64,000 nt of DNA from Pseudomonas fluorescens (GCF_900215245.1 NZ_LT907842.1:3410001-3474000), one strand, 5' to 3'; shown: positions 27,852 through 37,116, counted from the first letter of the stretch. Made by a program: numbers and translations. The notes: a model not told the origin generated them from the letters alone.

Positions 27852-28709
27852 ATGGTCAGCCTGGACCGTTTCGACACCTTCAAGGCCGTGGTCGAGGCCG
27901 GCTCGCTGACCGCCGCGGCGGACCTGCTGGGCCAGACCCGCGCCGTGGTCAGCTTCAACCTCAAGCGCCTTGAGGCAGAACTGGGCGTTACCTTGCTGAC
28001 TCGCAACACGCGCCAGTTGGCGCTGACAGATGCCGGTGAGCGCTTTTACCTGCGTTGCACACGCATGTTGGAAGAGGCCCGGCTGGCAGTGGAAGAAGCC
28101 CGCTCCGAACATGCCCAGCTCAAAGGCACCTTACGCATCACCACCACGGTGGAATACGCGCTGGCAGTCGTTGCTCCTGCGGTGGAGGCTTTTCGGCGCC
28201 TGCACCCGGACTTGAACATTCACTTATCCACATCCTCCACCCATGCCGATTTGATCTCCGAACGCTTTGACGTGGCGATTCGGTTGGGGCGACTGCTCGA
28301 CTCCAATCACCGGGCGGTGCAGCTGTCGACCTTTGAGGTGTTTGCTGTCGCCGCGCCTGAGTTTGCCCTGGTGCAAACCCTGGATGCGTTGGAGCGCGTG
28401 CCCAAGTTAGGCCATGGCCGTTTGACGGAGCTGAGCCTGACCGACCCGGCCGGCGGCGAGCATCAATACCGTTCCGGCCCTGCTGCACTGGTGGCCGACA
28501 GTGCAGCCGTCCTCCAGGCGTTCGCCGTGCGTGGTCACGGCGTCGCAGTGCTGCCGCAATGGCTGGTGCAGGGTGATCTGGAGGCGGGGCGGTTGGTGCG
28601 CTTACTGGCGGACCATCGCTTCGCGCCGCAAGGGATTTACGCCATGTACCCGGATACACGGCATTTGCCGCTGAAGGTGCGCGCGTTTATTGATTTTATG
28701 AAGGGCTAG
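27852..28709 (+). CDS. LysR-family transcriptional regulator
   Basis: 285 residues. Winged helix-turn-helix at 1-60 (FKAVVEAGSLTAAADLLGQT, AVVSFNLKRLEAELGVTLLT) and a CrgA/PP-type effector domain (about 92-283) ending at YPDTRHLPLKVRAFIDFMKG. Divergent from the MFS exporter gene, its likely target. Its 3' end overlaps the 3' end of the convergent dehydrogenase gene by 4 bp. The start is preceded by AAAGGAG. Confidence 0.9.
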   Translation: MVSLDRFDTFKAVVEAGSLTAAADLLGQTRAVVSFNLKRLEAELGVTLLTRNTRQLALTDAGERFYLRCTRMLEEARLAVEEARSEHAQLKGTLRITTTVEYALAVVAPAVEAFRRLHPDLNIHLSTSSTHADLISERFDVAIRLGRLLDSNHRAVQLSTFEVFAVAAPEFALVQTLDALERVPKLGHGRLTELSLTDPAGGEHQYRSGPAALVADSAAVLQAFAVRGHGVAVLPQWLVQGDLEAGRLVRLLADHRFAPQGIYAMYPDTRHLPLKVRAFIDFMKG

Positions 28710-29518
28710 AGTGAGCCAGAGAGTCCGAACCGCTTCTTCAGGACTTTCTCCAGCAACCCTTTTGGCAACAGCGCCGCCATCAACGGCAGCGCTCGGCTGC
28801 CATTGCCCGCACGTAACATTCGTGGCGGTTTTGGGTGTTGCACAGCCTTGAGCACTTGCGCTGCAAATTGCTTGGCCGAAGTCGGGTTGTTCTGCGAAGC
28901 CTGGGTGCGCGCACGAATGCCGTCGCGCAAGGGCCACCAGGGCGATTGTTCGTTGATCAGCAGTTCGGCCTGGGCGCCGGCGTTTTTCGCGAAACTTGTG
29001 TCGATGGCTCCCGGCTGCACTTCCAGCACCCGAATAGCAAAGGGTGCCAGTTCCATGCGCAAGGCATCGCTCAAGGCATGCACCGCGGCTTTCGATGCGC
29101 AGTACGCACCGGCAAACGGCGTGACCAGTACACCCGAAACGCTGCCGATATTCACCACCAAACCTTTACTGCGCCGCAGCGCGGGGAACAGCGCCTGGGT
29201 AACGCCGACGATGGAAAACACATTGGTCTCGAATTGGCGCTGCATGGCTTCGGTGCCGCCGTCGAGCAGCGGCCCCATGGCGCCGTAGCCGGCATTGTTG
29301 ATCAACACGTCCAGTTCGCCGAGCTGTTCGGCCAGGCGCTGCAGCGCCGCACTGTCGTTGACGTCCAGTTGCACCGTGTTGAAGCCGGCTGCCGCAAGGG
29401 CGGCGACATCTGACTCGCGGCGGGCACTGGCCCAGACGTCGAAGCCGGCAGATTTAAACGCGTCAGCCAGGGCGCGGCCGATGCCGCTGGAGCAACCGGT
29501 GATGAGTACATTGGGCAT
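28706..29518 (-). CDS. Short-chain dehydrogenase/reductase
   Basis: 270 residues of the classical SDR family. Cofactor motif TGCSSGIGRAL at 7-17, the structural NNAGYGAMG near 74-82, and the active site Ser in NIGSVSG with Tyr and Lys in AYCASKAAVHALSDAL. The arrangement after the catalytic Tyr, with a long C-terminal tail (about 190-270), resembles retinol/steroid-type SDRs. NAD(P)H choice and substrate are unknown. A small membrane protein gene follows on the same strand. Confidence 0.9.
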   Translation of the reverse strand: MPNVLITGCSSGIGRALADAFKSAGFDVWASARRESDVAALAAAGFNTVQLDVNDSAALQRLAEQLGELDVLINNAGYGAMGPLLDGGTEAMQRQFETNVFSIVGVTQALFPALRRSKGLVVNIGSVSGVLVTPFAGAYCASKAAVHALSDALRMELAPFAIRVLEVQPGAIDTSFAKNAGAQAELLINEQSPWWPLRDGIRARTQASQNNPTSAKQFAAQVLKAVQHPKPPRMLRAGNGSRALPLMAALLPKGLLEKVLKKRFGLSGSL

Positions 29519-29532
29519 GGATCAGTCCTTTG

Positions 29533-29997
29533 TCAGTCCGAGAAGCTGCCTTGCAGGTGCTCGGCGCGAAATTCCAGGGTTTGCGGGCGGTAGCCGGGGC
29601 GCAGGGGCGGGGTGGGCAGGCAATCTTCCCAGGTAGCGCCGGCCTGCAGTTCGCCGGGGCCGCGATAACGTGGGGCCGCATAGACGTTGTCGGCCAGGTT
29701 CACGGTGTCGCCCGGCGCATACGCGGCGAGCCGCCAGCGCAGCTCGGTCAGAGGCACGTCGTTGCCGTTGATCAGCACCAGTTTCAAGGGGCGGTCGGCC
29801 GGGCATTCCTGCGGTGCATAGCTGATGCGCAATTCCAGGCGCGACAGTTGCGAAGCTTCGCGGTTGTCCAGCCACACAACCCAAATGGCCACGAAGCCCA
29901 GGCCGACGGCGGCGGCCAGCGATACCGGCAAGGCTTTGGCGGGGTAGCGCAGCAGCAGGATCAGCCAGGTGATGATCAGGAGAACGCCGAAGAACAT
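29533..29997 (-). CDS. Conserved membrane-anchored protein, unknown function
   Basis: 154 residues. ATG at 29997 is chosen because GAGGT lies seven bases upstream. Two N-terminal helices (about 2-17 and 24-45) with a short loop, then a periplasmic domain of about 105 residues with two Cys (YAPQECPADRP and WEDCLPTPP), possibly a disulfide. The domain looks beta-rich (LKLVLINGNDVPLTELRWRL). I cannot name the family with confidence. It lies upstream of the SDR gene on the same strand, 14 bp away, so it is co-transcribed. Confidence 0.75.
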   Translation of the reverse strand: MFFGVLLIITWLILLLRYPAKALPVSLAAAVGLGFVAIWVVWLDNREASQLSRLELRISYAPQECPADRPLKLVLINGNDVPLTELRWRLAAYAPGDTVNLADNVYAAPRYRGPGELQAGATWEDCLPTPPLRPGYRPQTLEFRAEHLQGSFSD

Positions 29998-30085
29998 GGA
30001 GACCACCTCGAATAGGGAACGAGCATCCTAACTTAAGCGTAGGTGGGATTGGGTAGCGTGAGAGGTGTGTTGGCCCGGCGGACGC

Positions 30086-30170
30086 CTTCGCGAGCAAGCC
30101 CGCTCCCACATTTGGAGCGGGTACACCCTTGGAATACGGTCCAAATAATGTGGGAGGGGGCTTGCTCCCG
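30086..30170. repeat. Pair of REPs in outward orientation
   Basis: A right-type arm (TTCGCGAGCAAGCCCGCTCC, from 30086) is followed about 40 bp later by a left-type arm of another variant (GTGGGAGGGGGCTTGCTCCC, from 30150). This is the reverse of the normal REPIN order, and the two arms belong to different variants, so they are two separate halves rather than one unit. Confidence 0.75.
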
Positions 30171-30179
30171 ATGACTTGC

Positions 30180-30455
30180 TTACTGAGCAGAAGAGTCCGC
30201 CTGCAAGCCTTCGATGGAAGCCTCAACCAATGCCAAACCGGTTTCAGCCAATTGCAGGCTGGCCCAATTCAGGTAGCTCTGGTGTTCGGTGCATAAGTCT
30301 TGAGCCGCCAGGGTGAGCACGCGCGCGGTGCCCAAAACATAACTGGCATGTTCCAGTGCATGTTCGATGGGAATGCCGGGTTGTACGCAAAAAAGGGGGG
30401 CTTCACTGCGGTCGCTGGGGCCGAAGGTGGTGGGGCGCGTGGTTTGTTTGGACAT
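30180..30455 (-). CDS. DUF3077-like small protein
   Basis: 91 residues. After a disordered Thr/Ser/Pro-rich start comes APLFCVQPGIPIEHALEHAS, then helices (VLGTARVLTLAAQDLCTEHQ; LNWASLQLAETGLALVEASI). This fits DUF3077-type proteins, which are common and multicopy in Pseudomonas and have no known function. GGAG lies upstream of the start. It stands alone between repeats. Confidence 0.72.
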   Translation of the reverse strand: MSKQTTRPTTFGPSDRSEAPLFCVQPGIPIEHALEHASYVLGTARVLTLAAQDLCTEHQSYLNWASLQLAETGLALVEASIEGLQADSSAQ

Positions 30456-30585
30456 GGTGGATCTCCTAATGAAAATGGGATCCTATGAATTTGCGAGGCC
30501 GTCAAACCTCATCACGAATGAGTCGTGACAGGCGCGAGGATAGGCAGGATGGGGGCAAGGGTCAATGCTGGCGGGGTGCTTTGTC

Positions 30586-30708
30586 GATCGTTCCCACGCT
30601 CTGCGTGGGAATGCATCCCGTGACGCTCTGTGTCACCCATGCACCGGGTGTGAATCGGGACGCGGAGCGGCCCAGGCGGCGTTCCCACGCGGAGCGTGGG
30701 AACGATCA
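30586..30708. repeat. Inverted repeat element of about 123 bp
   Basis: GATCGTTCCCACG at 30586-30598 is matched by CGTGGGAACGATC at the other end. Inside the left end there is a small hairpin (TTCCCACG-CTCTG-CGTGGGAA) and a mirrored one inside the right end (TTCCCACG-CGGAG-CGTGGGAA). It is a REP-like intergenic repeat of a family different from the GTGGGAGC type. It occupies much of the 320-bp gene-free gap before algA's 3' end; nothing else but the next hairpin is seen there. Confidence 0.75.
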
Positions 30709-30710
30709 GC

Positions 30711-30757
30711 CCCCACCCAGCCCACTGCGGATAGGGGACGCAATGGGCTGGGTGAGG
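30711..30757 (-). other. Strong hairpin just downstream of algA
   Basis: CACCCAGCCCA and TGGGCTGGGTG form an 11-bp stem extended by GCG/CGC pairs, around a loop of about nine bases. It begins about 20 bp after the algA stop (minus strand). No T tract follows, so it may protect the alginate mRNA 3' end rather than terminate. Confidence 0.45.
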
Positions 30758-30775
30758 GCTTCTTGTACGACCGTG

Positions 30776-32227
30776 TTACTGCGCGATAGTTTTCACCGAC
30801 ACGCCACGTTCAATCGGCGTGGAGCGCCCGTAGATATCTTCAAACCGCTCGATATCGTCTTCGCCCAAATAGCTGCCCGATTGCACTTCGATGATCTCCA
30901 ACGGGATCTTGCCCGGGTTGCGCAGGCGGTGCACCGAGGCGATGGGGATGTAGGTGGACTGGTTTTCGCAGAGCAGGAACACGTTTTCGTCACAGGTGAC
31001 TTCGGCCGTGCCGCTGACCACGATCCAGTGTTCGGCGCGGTGGTGGTGCATCTGCAGCGACAGGCACGCGCCCGGCTTGACCGAGATGTGCTTGACCTGG
31101 AAACGCCCGCCCATGTCCACCGAGTCGTAGGAGCCCCACGGGCGATAGACTTCGCAGTGGTTCTGGGTTTCGCTGCGACCCTGGTCGTTGAGGGTCGAGA
31201 CCATCTGCTTGACGCCCTGGACCTTGTCCTTGTGGGCAATCATCATCGCGTCCTTGGTTTCCACCACGACGATATTGTCCAGGCCGATCACCGACACCAG
31301 TTTGCCGTTGCCGTGGATCATGCAGTTGCGGCTGTCCTGGATGACCACGTCGCCTTTGCTGACGTTGCCGTTGACGTCTTTGTCATTGACCGCCCACAGC
31401 GAGGCCCAGCAGCCCACGTCGCTCCAGCCGGCACTCAGCGGCACCACGCAGGCGCGCTGGGTTTTTTCCATCACGGCGTAGTCGATGGAGTTGTCCGGGC
31501 AGCAGGCGAAAGTGGCTTCATCGAAAGTCACGGTGTCGGCATCCTGCTCGCTGCGTTCCAGGGTCAGCACGCAGGTGTCGTAGATGTCCGGGTCGTGTTT
31601 TTTCAGCTCCTCAAGGAAGCGGCTGGCGCGGAACAGGAACATGCCGCTGTTCCAGAAGTAACCACCGCTTTTGACGAACTCCACAGCACGTTTTTCATCG
31701 GGTTTTTCCACGAACTGTTGCACGCGGCTCACGCCTTCGGGCAGCAGTGAATCGTTGGTGGACTTGATGTAGCCATAACCGGTTTCCGGACGGGTTGCCG
31801 GCACGCCGAACAGCACCATCTCGCCACGCTCGGCAGCCACGGTAGCCAGGGCCAGCGCACGTTGCAGGGCTTTCTGGTCGTCGATTACGTGGTCGGCCGG
31901 CAGCACCAGCATCAGTTCGTCGCGGCCTTCGTTGACCAGCATCATCGCGGTCAGGGCCACGGCCGGTGCGGTGTTGCGCCCGAACGGTTCCATCAGGATG
32001 CGCTGGCATTCGAGCTTACGTGTGCTCAGTTGCTCGTTGACGATAAAGCGGTGGTCCTTGTTGCAGACCACGATCGGGGCGTCCATGCCTTCGAACACCA
32101 GGCGCTCCAGGGTTTGCTGGAACAGCGTGTGCTCGCCGGTCAGGGCCAGGAATTGCTTGGGAAACTGCTTACGGGAAAGCGGCCAAAGACGTGAGCCGCT
32201 ACCACCGGAAAGGATTACTGGGATCAT
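30776..32227 (-). CDS. algA: Mannose-1-phosphate guanylyltransferase / mannose-6-phosphate isomerase AlgA
   Basis: Bifunctional cytosolic enzyme making mannose-6-phosphate and GDP-mannose, the precursor of alginate. 483 residues from MIPVILSGGSGSRLWPLSRK, containing the nucleotidyltransferase signature GGSGSRLWPLSRKQFPKQF. The C-terminal cupin isomerase has metal ligands in MHHHRAEHWIVVSGTAEV and YIPIASVHRLRNPGK. Last gene of the alginate operon. A REPIN in the 149-bp gap separates it from algF. Confidence 0.97.
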   Translation of the reverse strand: MIPVILSGGSGSRLWPLSRKQFPKQFLALTGEHTLFQQTLERLVFEGMDAPIVVCNKDHRFIVNEQLSTRKLECQRILMEPFGRNTAPAVALTAMMLVNEGRDELMLVLPADHVIDDQKALQRALALATVAAERGEMVLFGVPATRPETGYGYIKSTNDSLLPEGVSRVQQFVEKPDEKRAVEFVKSGGYFWNSGMFLFRASRFLEELKKHDPDIYDTCVLTLERSEQDADTVTFDEATFACCPDNSIDYAVMEKTQRACVVPLSAGWSDVGCWASLWAVNDKDVNGNVSKGDVVIQDSRNCMIHGNGKLVSVIGLDNIVVVETKDAMMIAHKDKVQGVKQMVSTLNDQGRSETQNHCEVYRPWGSYDSVDMGGRFQVKHISVKPGACLSLQMHHHRAEHWIVVSGTAEVTCDENVFLLCENQSTYIPIASVHRLRNPGKIPLEIIEVQSGSYLGEDDIERFEDIYGRSTPIERGVSVKTIAQ

Positions 32228-32262
32228 GGGTGTTTCTCCTTGAATCGATTGGGTCAGAGCCT

Positions 32263-32349
32263 GTGGGAGGGGGCTTGCTCCCGAAAGCGGTGTTTCAGTC
32301 AGCACATCTGTTGCTGAACCAGCGCATTCGCGAGCAAGCCCGCTCCCAC
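32263..32349. repeat. REPIN between algF and algA
   Basis: Left arm GTGGGAGGGGGCTTGCTCCC and right arm GCGAGCAAGCCCGCTCCCAC, mixing two arm variants. It lies inside the transcribed alginate operon. Confidence 0.88.
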
Positions 32350-32376
32350 AGGGGGAGCGTCAAATTGAAAAACTAA

Positions 32377-33033
32377 TCAGCGGGTCGACACCGGGCGTTT
32401 TACCCAGACTGGCGAAATGCTCGAACCCGAGCCGGTCACGTACAGCACGGCCGCTTCACCACGTTCCAACGCCACCGGCTTCACATCGCCGACTTTCTTG
32501 TCACCGTCATACAACGCCAGGCTGACTTTCACCGGGTTGATCTCACGCTCGCCACGGCCCTTGGCGGCCACCGACTTGACCACGTCGGTTTTGCCGTCGG
32601 CGGTCTTCAGGGTCAGCGCCTTGTCGCTGAGGTTCTGCACGCGCACCAGGGATTTCTGCTTGTTCTTGAACGGCGGTTCTTCGATCAATTGCGGCTGGCC
32701 GCTGCCGCTGTTAACCAGGGTGTAGTAGTGGTCAGCGGCAAGTTTGACCGGCACGGTCTGGCTGCCGACCTTGGCGCTGTAGTCGCCGCCCGGCATGAAG
32801 CTGAAGTCGCTGCTGGCCAGCGGTGCAACGTCGCTCAGGTTGGTGGCGCCGACGGTGGCGCTGACTTCCTGGTTGCTGGCGTTGTAGACCCGCACGAAGC
32901 TGGAGCCTTTCGGCGCGGTTGGGCCGTAGAGGGCGGCGTCGCCCCCGGCGAAGGCGGACATCGATACGAAGCTCAAGCCGGCAGCAATGGCCAGGGTCTT
33001 GGCGAGACGACGCGGAGTAGTAGTGAAAGTCAT
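32377..33033 (-). CDS. algF: Alginate O-acetylation protein AlgF
   Basis: Periplasmic protein needed for acetylation of mannuronate. 218 residues with a signal peptide of about 28 residues (LAKTLAIAAGLSFVSMSAFA) and the mature start GGDAALYGP. Two beta-rich halves follow (ASNQEVSATVGATNLSDVAP; QNLSDKALTLKTADGKTDVV). Ribosome site GAGAGG. It lies 16 bp after algJ. Confidence 0.95.
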   Translation of the reverse strand: MTFTTTPRRLAKTLAIAAGLSFVSMSAFAGGDAALYGPTAPKGSSFVRVYNASNQEVSATVGATNLSDVAPLASSDFSFMPGGDYSAKVGSQTVPVKLAADHYYTLVNSGSGQPQLIEEPPFKNKQKSLVRVQNLSDKALTLKTADGKTDVVKSVAAKGRGEREINPVKVSLALYDGDKKVGDVKPVALERGEAAVLYVTGSGSSISPVWVKRPVSTR

Positions 33034-33049
33034 GTGAGTTACCTCTCTT

Positions 33050-34234
33050 TCAGTTTTGCGCCCGGTCGGGCGTCTCGGATTTTTGGTGTTTAACTGGGGT
33101 GTTCAGTGCCATGTTTTGTTGGCGCGAACCGGCTTGTTTAAGCTGCGCAACCCACTGCGGGTCGGCGTCACCGATTTCGTTGTTGACGGGCAGATAACGT
33201 TCAGGAAACTCCCAGATCAGCACCTGTGGCGGGCTGTTCTTGAAGTCGTCGCTTTTCAAGTAGCTGAGCATCGGCAGGATCGGTCCGTGGCCGTCTTCCG
33301 AGTAGTTGATGACGTCGCTGTGCAAGGCTTGCTTGAGCGCACCGACGAAGTTCCAGTTGGGGTTGGCGCTGTAGCTGGTGCCGACCAGTGCCACTGGGGT
33401 TTCGCTGTCGCTGAACAGGGCGTCGTCGCCTGTGTTTTCAGCCAGGTGCGTGACGCGTTTTTGCAGCGGCTCTTTGGGCGGCATCAGGTTTTCGAACAGC
33501 GGGTCCAGCGGCAGGAACAGGCGCAAGTCACCTTTGTGCGGTTCGGTCTTTTCAGCTTCGGTGACAAAACGCTGCGGTTCGCCGCTGAGCGGGGTCTTTT
33601 CGCTGATCACCTTGGCCAGTTGTTTGGCGGCGATTTCGGCGCCGTCCGGGGTCCAGTGGGTGTCGGTGCGCAGGAACACTTGCTTGCCGCCCAGCTTGGC
33701 CTGTTGCAGCGGGCCGAGCAGGTCCGGGGCGATGATCGTGTCGGCAGCCACACGGGCGTGGAAGTCCTGGTACAGGTTGGCGTGGATGCTTGCCGGTTTC
33801 ACGTCACCCAGGTGTTCCGGGTACAGACGCACCTTGGCCGGCACAATCGCCATGACCAATTGAATGCCTTGGGCCTTGAGCTTCTGGCGTACGCCTTCGA
33901 CCAGCGCGTAGTTGCCTTGCAGGTTCTGGTCTTCATTGACGGTGGGGTTGAACTCCTCGTCGCTGTACAACCAGTGATCGCGGCCCAGCACCACGCCAGG
34001 GCGGCCTTCGTTGAACAGCTTGTAGTCCAGCGCAGCCCACAGGTTGGTGCCGATACGCTTGATCGGGAACTGGTCGTCGTAATGCGTTTCGACGGCCTTG
34101 GTCCAGCGACCATTGAGCACCGTCGCGTCGGCATTGGTGCTGAAGCCGAAGAAACTGCGCATCGACCAGGCGCCCAGGGCCAGCAGCACCAGCAGGAACA
34201 GCGCGATATAGAGGACGCGGAATGAACGGGTCAT
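33050..34234 (-). CDS. algJ: Alginate O-acetyltransferase AlgJ
   Basis: SGNH-hydrolase-like periplasmic protein anchored by an N-terminal helix (about 8-28). 394 residues. The catalytic Asp and His lie in LRTDTHWTPDGAEIAAKQLA and the Ser in LVGTSYSANPNWNFVG, matching AlgX, its homologue. It takes acetyl passed by AlgI. Upstream GGGAG supports the start, 11 bp after algI. Confidence 0.95.
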   Translation of the reverse strand: MTRSFRVLYIALFLLVLLALGAWSMRSFFGFSTNADATVLNGRWTKAVETHYDDQFPIKRIGTNLWAALDYKLFNEGRPGVVLGRDHWLYSDEEFNPTVNEDQNLQGNYALVEGVRQKLKAQGIQLVMAIVPAKVRLYPEHLGDVKPASIHANLYQDFHARVAADTIIAPDLLGPLQQAKLGGKQVFLRTDTHWTPDGAEIAAKQLAKVISEKTPLSGEPQRFVTEAEKTEPHKGDLRLFLPLDPLFENLMPPKEPLQKRVTHLAENTGDDALFSDSETPVALVGTSYSANPNWNFVGALKQALHSDVINYSEDGHGPILPMLSYLKSDDFKNSPPQVLIWEFPERYLPVNNEIGDADPQWVAQLKQAGSRQQNMALNTPVKHQKSETPDRAQN

Positions 34235-34245
34235 GGTCGGCTCCC

Positions 34246-35778
34246 TCAGAATTGGAAGTAAAGGAACGGCGAGAAACTCTGCGCCGACAATTTCAGGATC
34301 GACGCCACGAACAGCAGCAGCACTGCGGCGCGCATGGCGTAGCGTGGCCAGTCAGCGGTCCAGTAGGCCGGTTGCACGGCGGCATCCTGGCCGACGGTAA
34401 AACCTGGCTGGTGGATGCTGCCCGGGTTGTCGCCCGGCACGGCCTTGATCAGGCTCGGGTCGGCGGGCTTGGCTTTCTCCGCAGGGCGGTGGGTGTAGAA
34501 ATCGCGCAGACCGAAGAACGCCAGCGTTGCGTAGGCCACCACCAGGGTTGCCACTTGCAGGCCGGTGAGGTTGGCGCGGTTGAGTTCCGACAGCGACCAC
34601 TCGCCAAAGCTGAACATCGCACCGTACATACGGCCGGCGACGTGCAGGTTCTCCGAGCGGAAGATGACCCAGCCCATCACCACCAGCAGGAAGGTGAAGG
34701 CCCAGCGCACCACGTTGAAACTGCGCGGCGCGGTGTTGAGGCCGATGGCTTTTTCAATCGCCAGCCACATGCCATGCCAGGCGCCCCACACGATGTAGGT
34801 GATGTTCGCGCCGTGCCACAGGCCACCGAGCAGCATGGTCAGGAACAGGTTGCGGTAGGTGGTCAGCGTGCCTTTCCGGTTGCCGCCCAGGGTGATGTAC
34901 AGGTAATCGCGCAGCCAGGTGGACAGGCTGATGTGCCAGCGGCGCCAGAACTCGGTGATCGATTGGCTGATGTACGGCTGTTTGAAGTTTTCCATGAAGC
35001 GAAAACCCATCATCAAGCCCAGGCCGATGGCCATGTCGCTGTAGCCGGAGAAGTCGAAGTACAGCTGCGCGGTGTAGGCCAGCGCGCCGAGCCAGGCATC
35101 GCCGGTGGTCGGGTTTTGCAGGGCGAAGCAATGGTCGGCCACCACCGCCAGGGTGTCGGCGATGAAGACTTTCTTGATGAAGCCCTGCATGAAGCGTGTG
35201 CAGCCCTCGGAAAACTTGTCGAGGGTGTGGGTGCGGTTGTTGAACTGGTCGGCCAGGTCGCGAAAGCGCAGCACCGGGCCGGCAATCAAGTGCGGGAAGA
35301 TCGCCACGAACGCCGCAAAGTCGATGAGGTTGCGGGTGGCCGGGGTGTCACCACGGTACACGTCGATGATGTAGCTGATGGACTCGAAGATGTAGAACGA
35401 GATCCCGATCGGCAACAGCACGTGGGTGAGGATGAACGGCTCCAGGCCCGCCGACTTCATCATCACGTTGATGCTGTCGACACCGAAGTTGGCGTATTTG
35501 AAGTAGCCGAGAATGCACAGGTCGACCGCCACGCCCAACAGCAGCCAGCGTTGAGCCGGCTTGGTGCGCACGCCGGCCGCACCGACCTTGAGGCCGATCC
35601 AGTAATTCCACAGCGTGACGGCGGCGAACAGCGCCAGGAAGTCCACTCGCCACCAGGCGTAGAACACGTAGCTGGCAATCAGCAGCAGCAGGTTGCGATA
35701 GCGTTGCCCGCTCAAATAGTACAAGCCGAGGAAGATCGGCAAGAACAGAAACAGGAACACATTGGACGAGAAAACCAT
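34246..35778 (-). CDS. algI: Alginate O-acetyltransferase AlgI (MBOAT)
   Basis: Membrane-bound O-acyltransferase moving acetyl from the cytosol to the periplasm. 510 residues from MVFSSNVFLFLFLPIFLGLY; upstream GGAGAG fits this ATG rather than the one 24 bases earlier. About 11-12 helices. The family's two His motifs are present in LGGLWHGANITYIVWGAWHG. A 228-bp gap containing a REPIN separates it from algL. Confidence 0.96.
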   Translation of the reverse strand: MVFSSNVFLFLFLPIFLGLYYLSGQRYRNLLLLIASYVFYAWWRVDFLALFAAVTLWNYWIGLKVGAAGVRTKPAQRWLLLGVAVDLCILGYFKYANFGVDSINVMMKSAGLEPFILTHVLLPIGISFYIFESISYIIDVYRGDTPATRNLIDFAAFVAIFPHLIAGPVLRFRDLADQFNNRTHTLDKFSEGCTRFMQGFIKKVFIADTLAVVADHCFALQNPTTGDAWLGALAYTAQLYFDFSGYSDMAIGLGLMMGFRFMENFKQPYISQSITEFWRRWHISLSTWLRDYLYITLGGNRKGTLTTYRNLFLTMLLGGLWHGANITYIVWGAWHGMWLAIEKAIGLNTAPRSFNVVRWAFTFLLVVMGWVIFRSENLHVAGRMYGAMFSFGEWSLSELNRANLTGLQVATLVVAYATLAFFGLRDFYTHRPAEKAKPADPSLIKAVPGDNPGSIHQPGFTVGQDAAVQPAYWTADWPRYAMRAAVLLLFVASILKLSAQSFSPFLYFQF

Positions 35779-35890
35779 CCCGATCTCTCCATGTTTAACC
35801 AACAGTCAAGGGCCAACGGCCCCCCCAAACCCCCCCGCGATTTCACGGGCGGGCGGTACTACATTCCTACTGACGAAACCGGCTCAAACT

Positions 35891-35977
35891 GTGGGAGCGG
35901 GCTTGCTCGCGAAAGCGGTGGTTCTGTAACGGATGTGTTGACTGACACTCCGCCTTCGCGAGCAAGCCCGCTCCCAC
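35891..35977. repeat. REPIN between algL and algI
   Basis: Perfect arms GTGGGAGCGGGCTTGCTCGC and GCGAGCAAGCCCGCTCCCAC around a variable centre, within the alginate operon. The remaining bases of the gap hold no gene. Confidence 0.92.
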
Positions 35978-36006
35978 ACGGGGACCCAGTTTCGTCAGCT
36001 GTTTTT

Positions 36007-37116
36007 TCAGGAACCTTTGTTGCCTTTTTCATGCGTCGGGTCGAAGACCTTGGTCAGGTCACCGCCCAGTCGGAAGGTCTTGAACGGCTGCATCCCGTGC
36101 TTGCGCTCGAGCACATCCGGGGCGCAGGTGTAGAGGGTGCAGAAGGGTTCAAGCCAGGCAAATTTCATGTCCTCCTTGAGGTCCTTCATGTCCTGCTCTT
36201 TGCCGTTCTTCTGCTCGAAGATCTGCGGGTCTTTGACCCCGGCGAGCACCTTGTCACCCAGGCGTTTGAGGGCGCCGTTGTTTTCCTGGCGCAGGTCCAC
36301 ACCGTTGACCAAGGCAAAACTGGCGATCATCGCCAGCGGCGGCAGCGCGTAGTTGTGGTACGACAAGGCACGTTGCTGGCGCTTCAATTCATTCGGCAAA
36401 AAGCCCTGGGCATCGACCTGATTGGCGCCGACCTTGTATTCCTTCACCGCCCAATCAAACAGGTCACGGCGGTTCACGGCGACAGACGTCGCCATGACCG
36501 ACCAGGCCGCCCAGTAGGAGTGGTTGTTGGTTTTTTCCAGCGGCAGGTTGTCCCAATCGCTCACTACCTGATCCGCCATTTTGCTGAACCAGGCCTCGAT
36601 CAATTGCGACTCCTGCTGGTGGTTGGCCAGCGGGTGCGAGTCGGAAAACTTCAGGCGCACATAGGCCGACGCCATGCTGCCCAGCGCCCATTTGCGCATG
36701 GACTTGCCGGTGTGGTTGAAGTCCTTGGACATCAACGCATCCGCCTTGGCCCAGCTCGTGAGCCAGTTCAAGGTGCATTCCAACTGCTGCGGGCGACCGT
36801 CGCGCATGAACTGCATCACGCGCTTGCTGGTGTCTTTTTCCAGCTTGGTGATGTCGGCGGTGCTGTCGCGAAAGGCTTTTTCGGATTGCACATTCAGCGT
36901 GGAACGGGCTTTGTCCGAACCTTCGTACTTGCTGCGAAATTGCAGCGAGCCGGTGTACGGCGCCGGCATGGCGTCGCAGTCATTCTTGAAATCGCCGGTC
37001 TTGAAGGCTTCCACCGGGGCGAAATAGCCCTGGGGTGGACGCAGTGGCGCGGCGGCATTCACGGCGCCGGCGAACATCGCCAGGCCCAGTAAGGTTGGGA
37101 TCAGTAACTTCTGCAT
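36007..37116 (-). CDS. algL: Alginate lyase AlgL
   Basis: Periplasmic polysaccharide lyase (family 5) that clears stray alginate and sets chain length. 369 residues from [24 protein letters not shown] seven bases upstream fixes this ATG. Signal peptide of about 22 residues. The active-site motif is [13 protein letters not shown] (near 200), with catalytic His and Tyr positions present, and [17 protein letters not shown] helps shape the substrate groove. Confidence 0.96.
   Translation of the reverse strand: MQKLLIPTLLGLAMFAGAVNAAAPLRPPQGYFAPVEAFKTGDFKNDCDAMPAPYTGSLQFRSKYEGSDKARSTLNVQSEKAFRDSTADITKLEKDTSKRVMQFMRDGRPQQLECTLNWLTSWAKADALMSKDFNHTGKSMRKWALGSMASAYVRLKFSDSHPLANHQQESQLIEAWFSKMADQVVSDWDNLPLEKTNNHSYWAAWSVMATSVAVNRRDLFDWAVKEYKVGANQVDAQGFLPNELKRQQRALSYHNYALPPLAMIASFALVNGVDLRQENNGALKRLGDKVLAGVKDPQIFEQKNGKEQDMKDLKEDMKFAWLEPFCTLYTCAPDVLERKHGMQPFKTFRLGGDLTKVFDPTHEKGNKGS

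Noticed and set aside
34222..37092. A 956-codon plus-strand frame opposite algJ, algI and algL
   Set aside because: Crosses three real minus-strand genes and a REPIN, with low-complexity composition; an antisense shadow.
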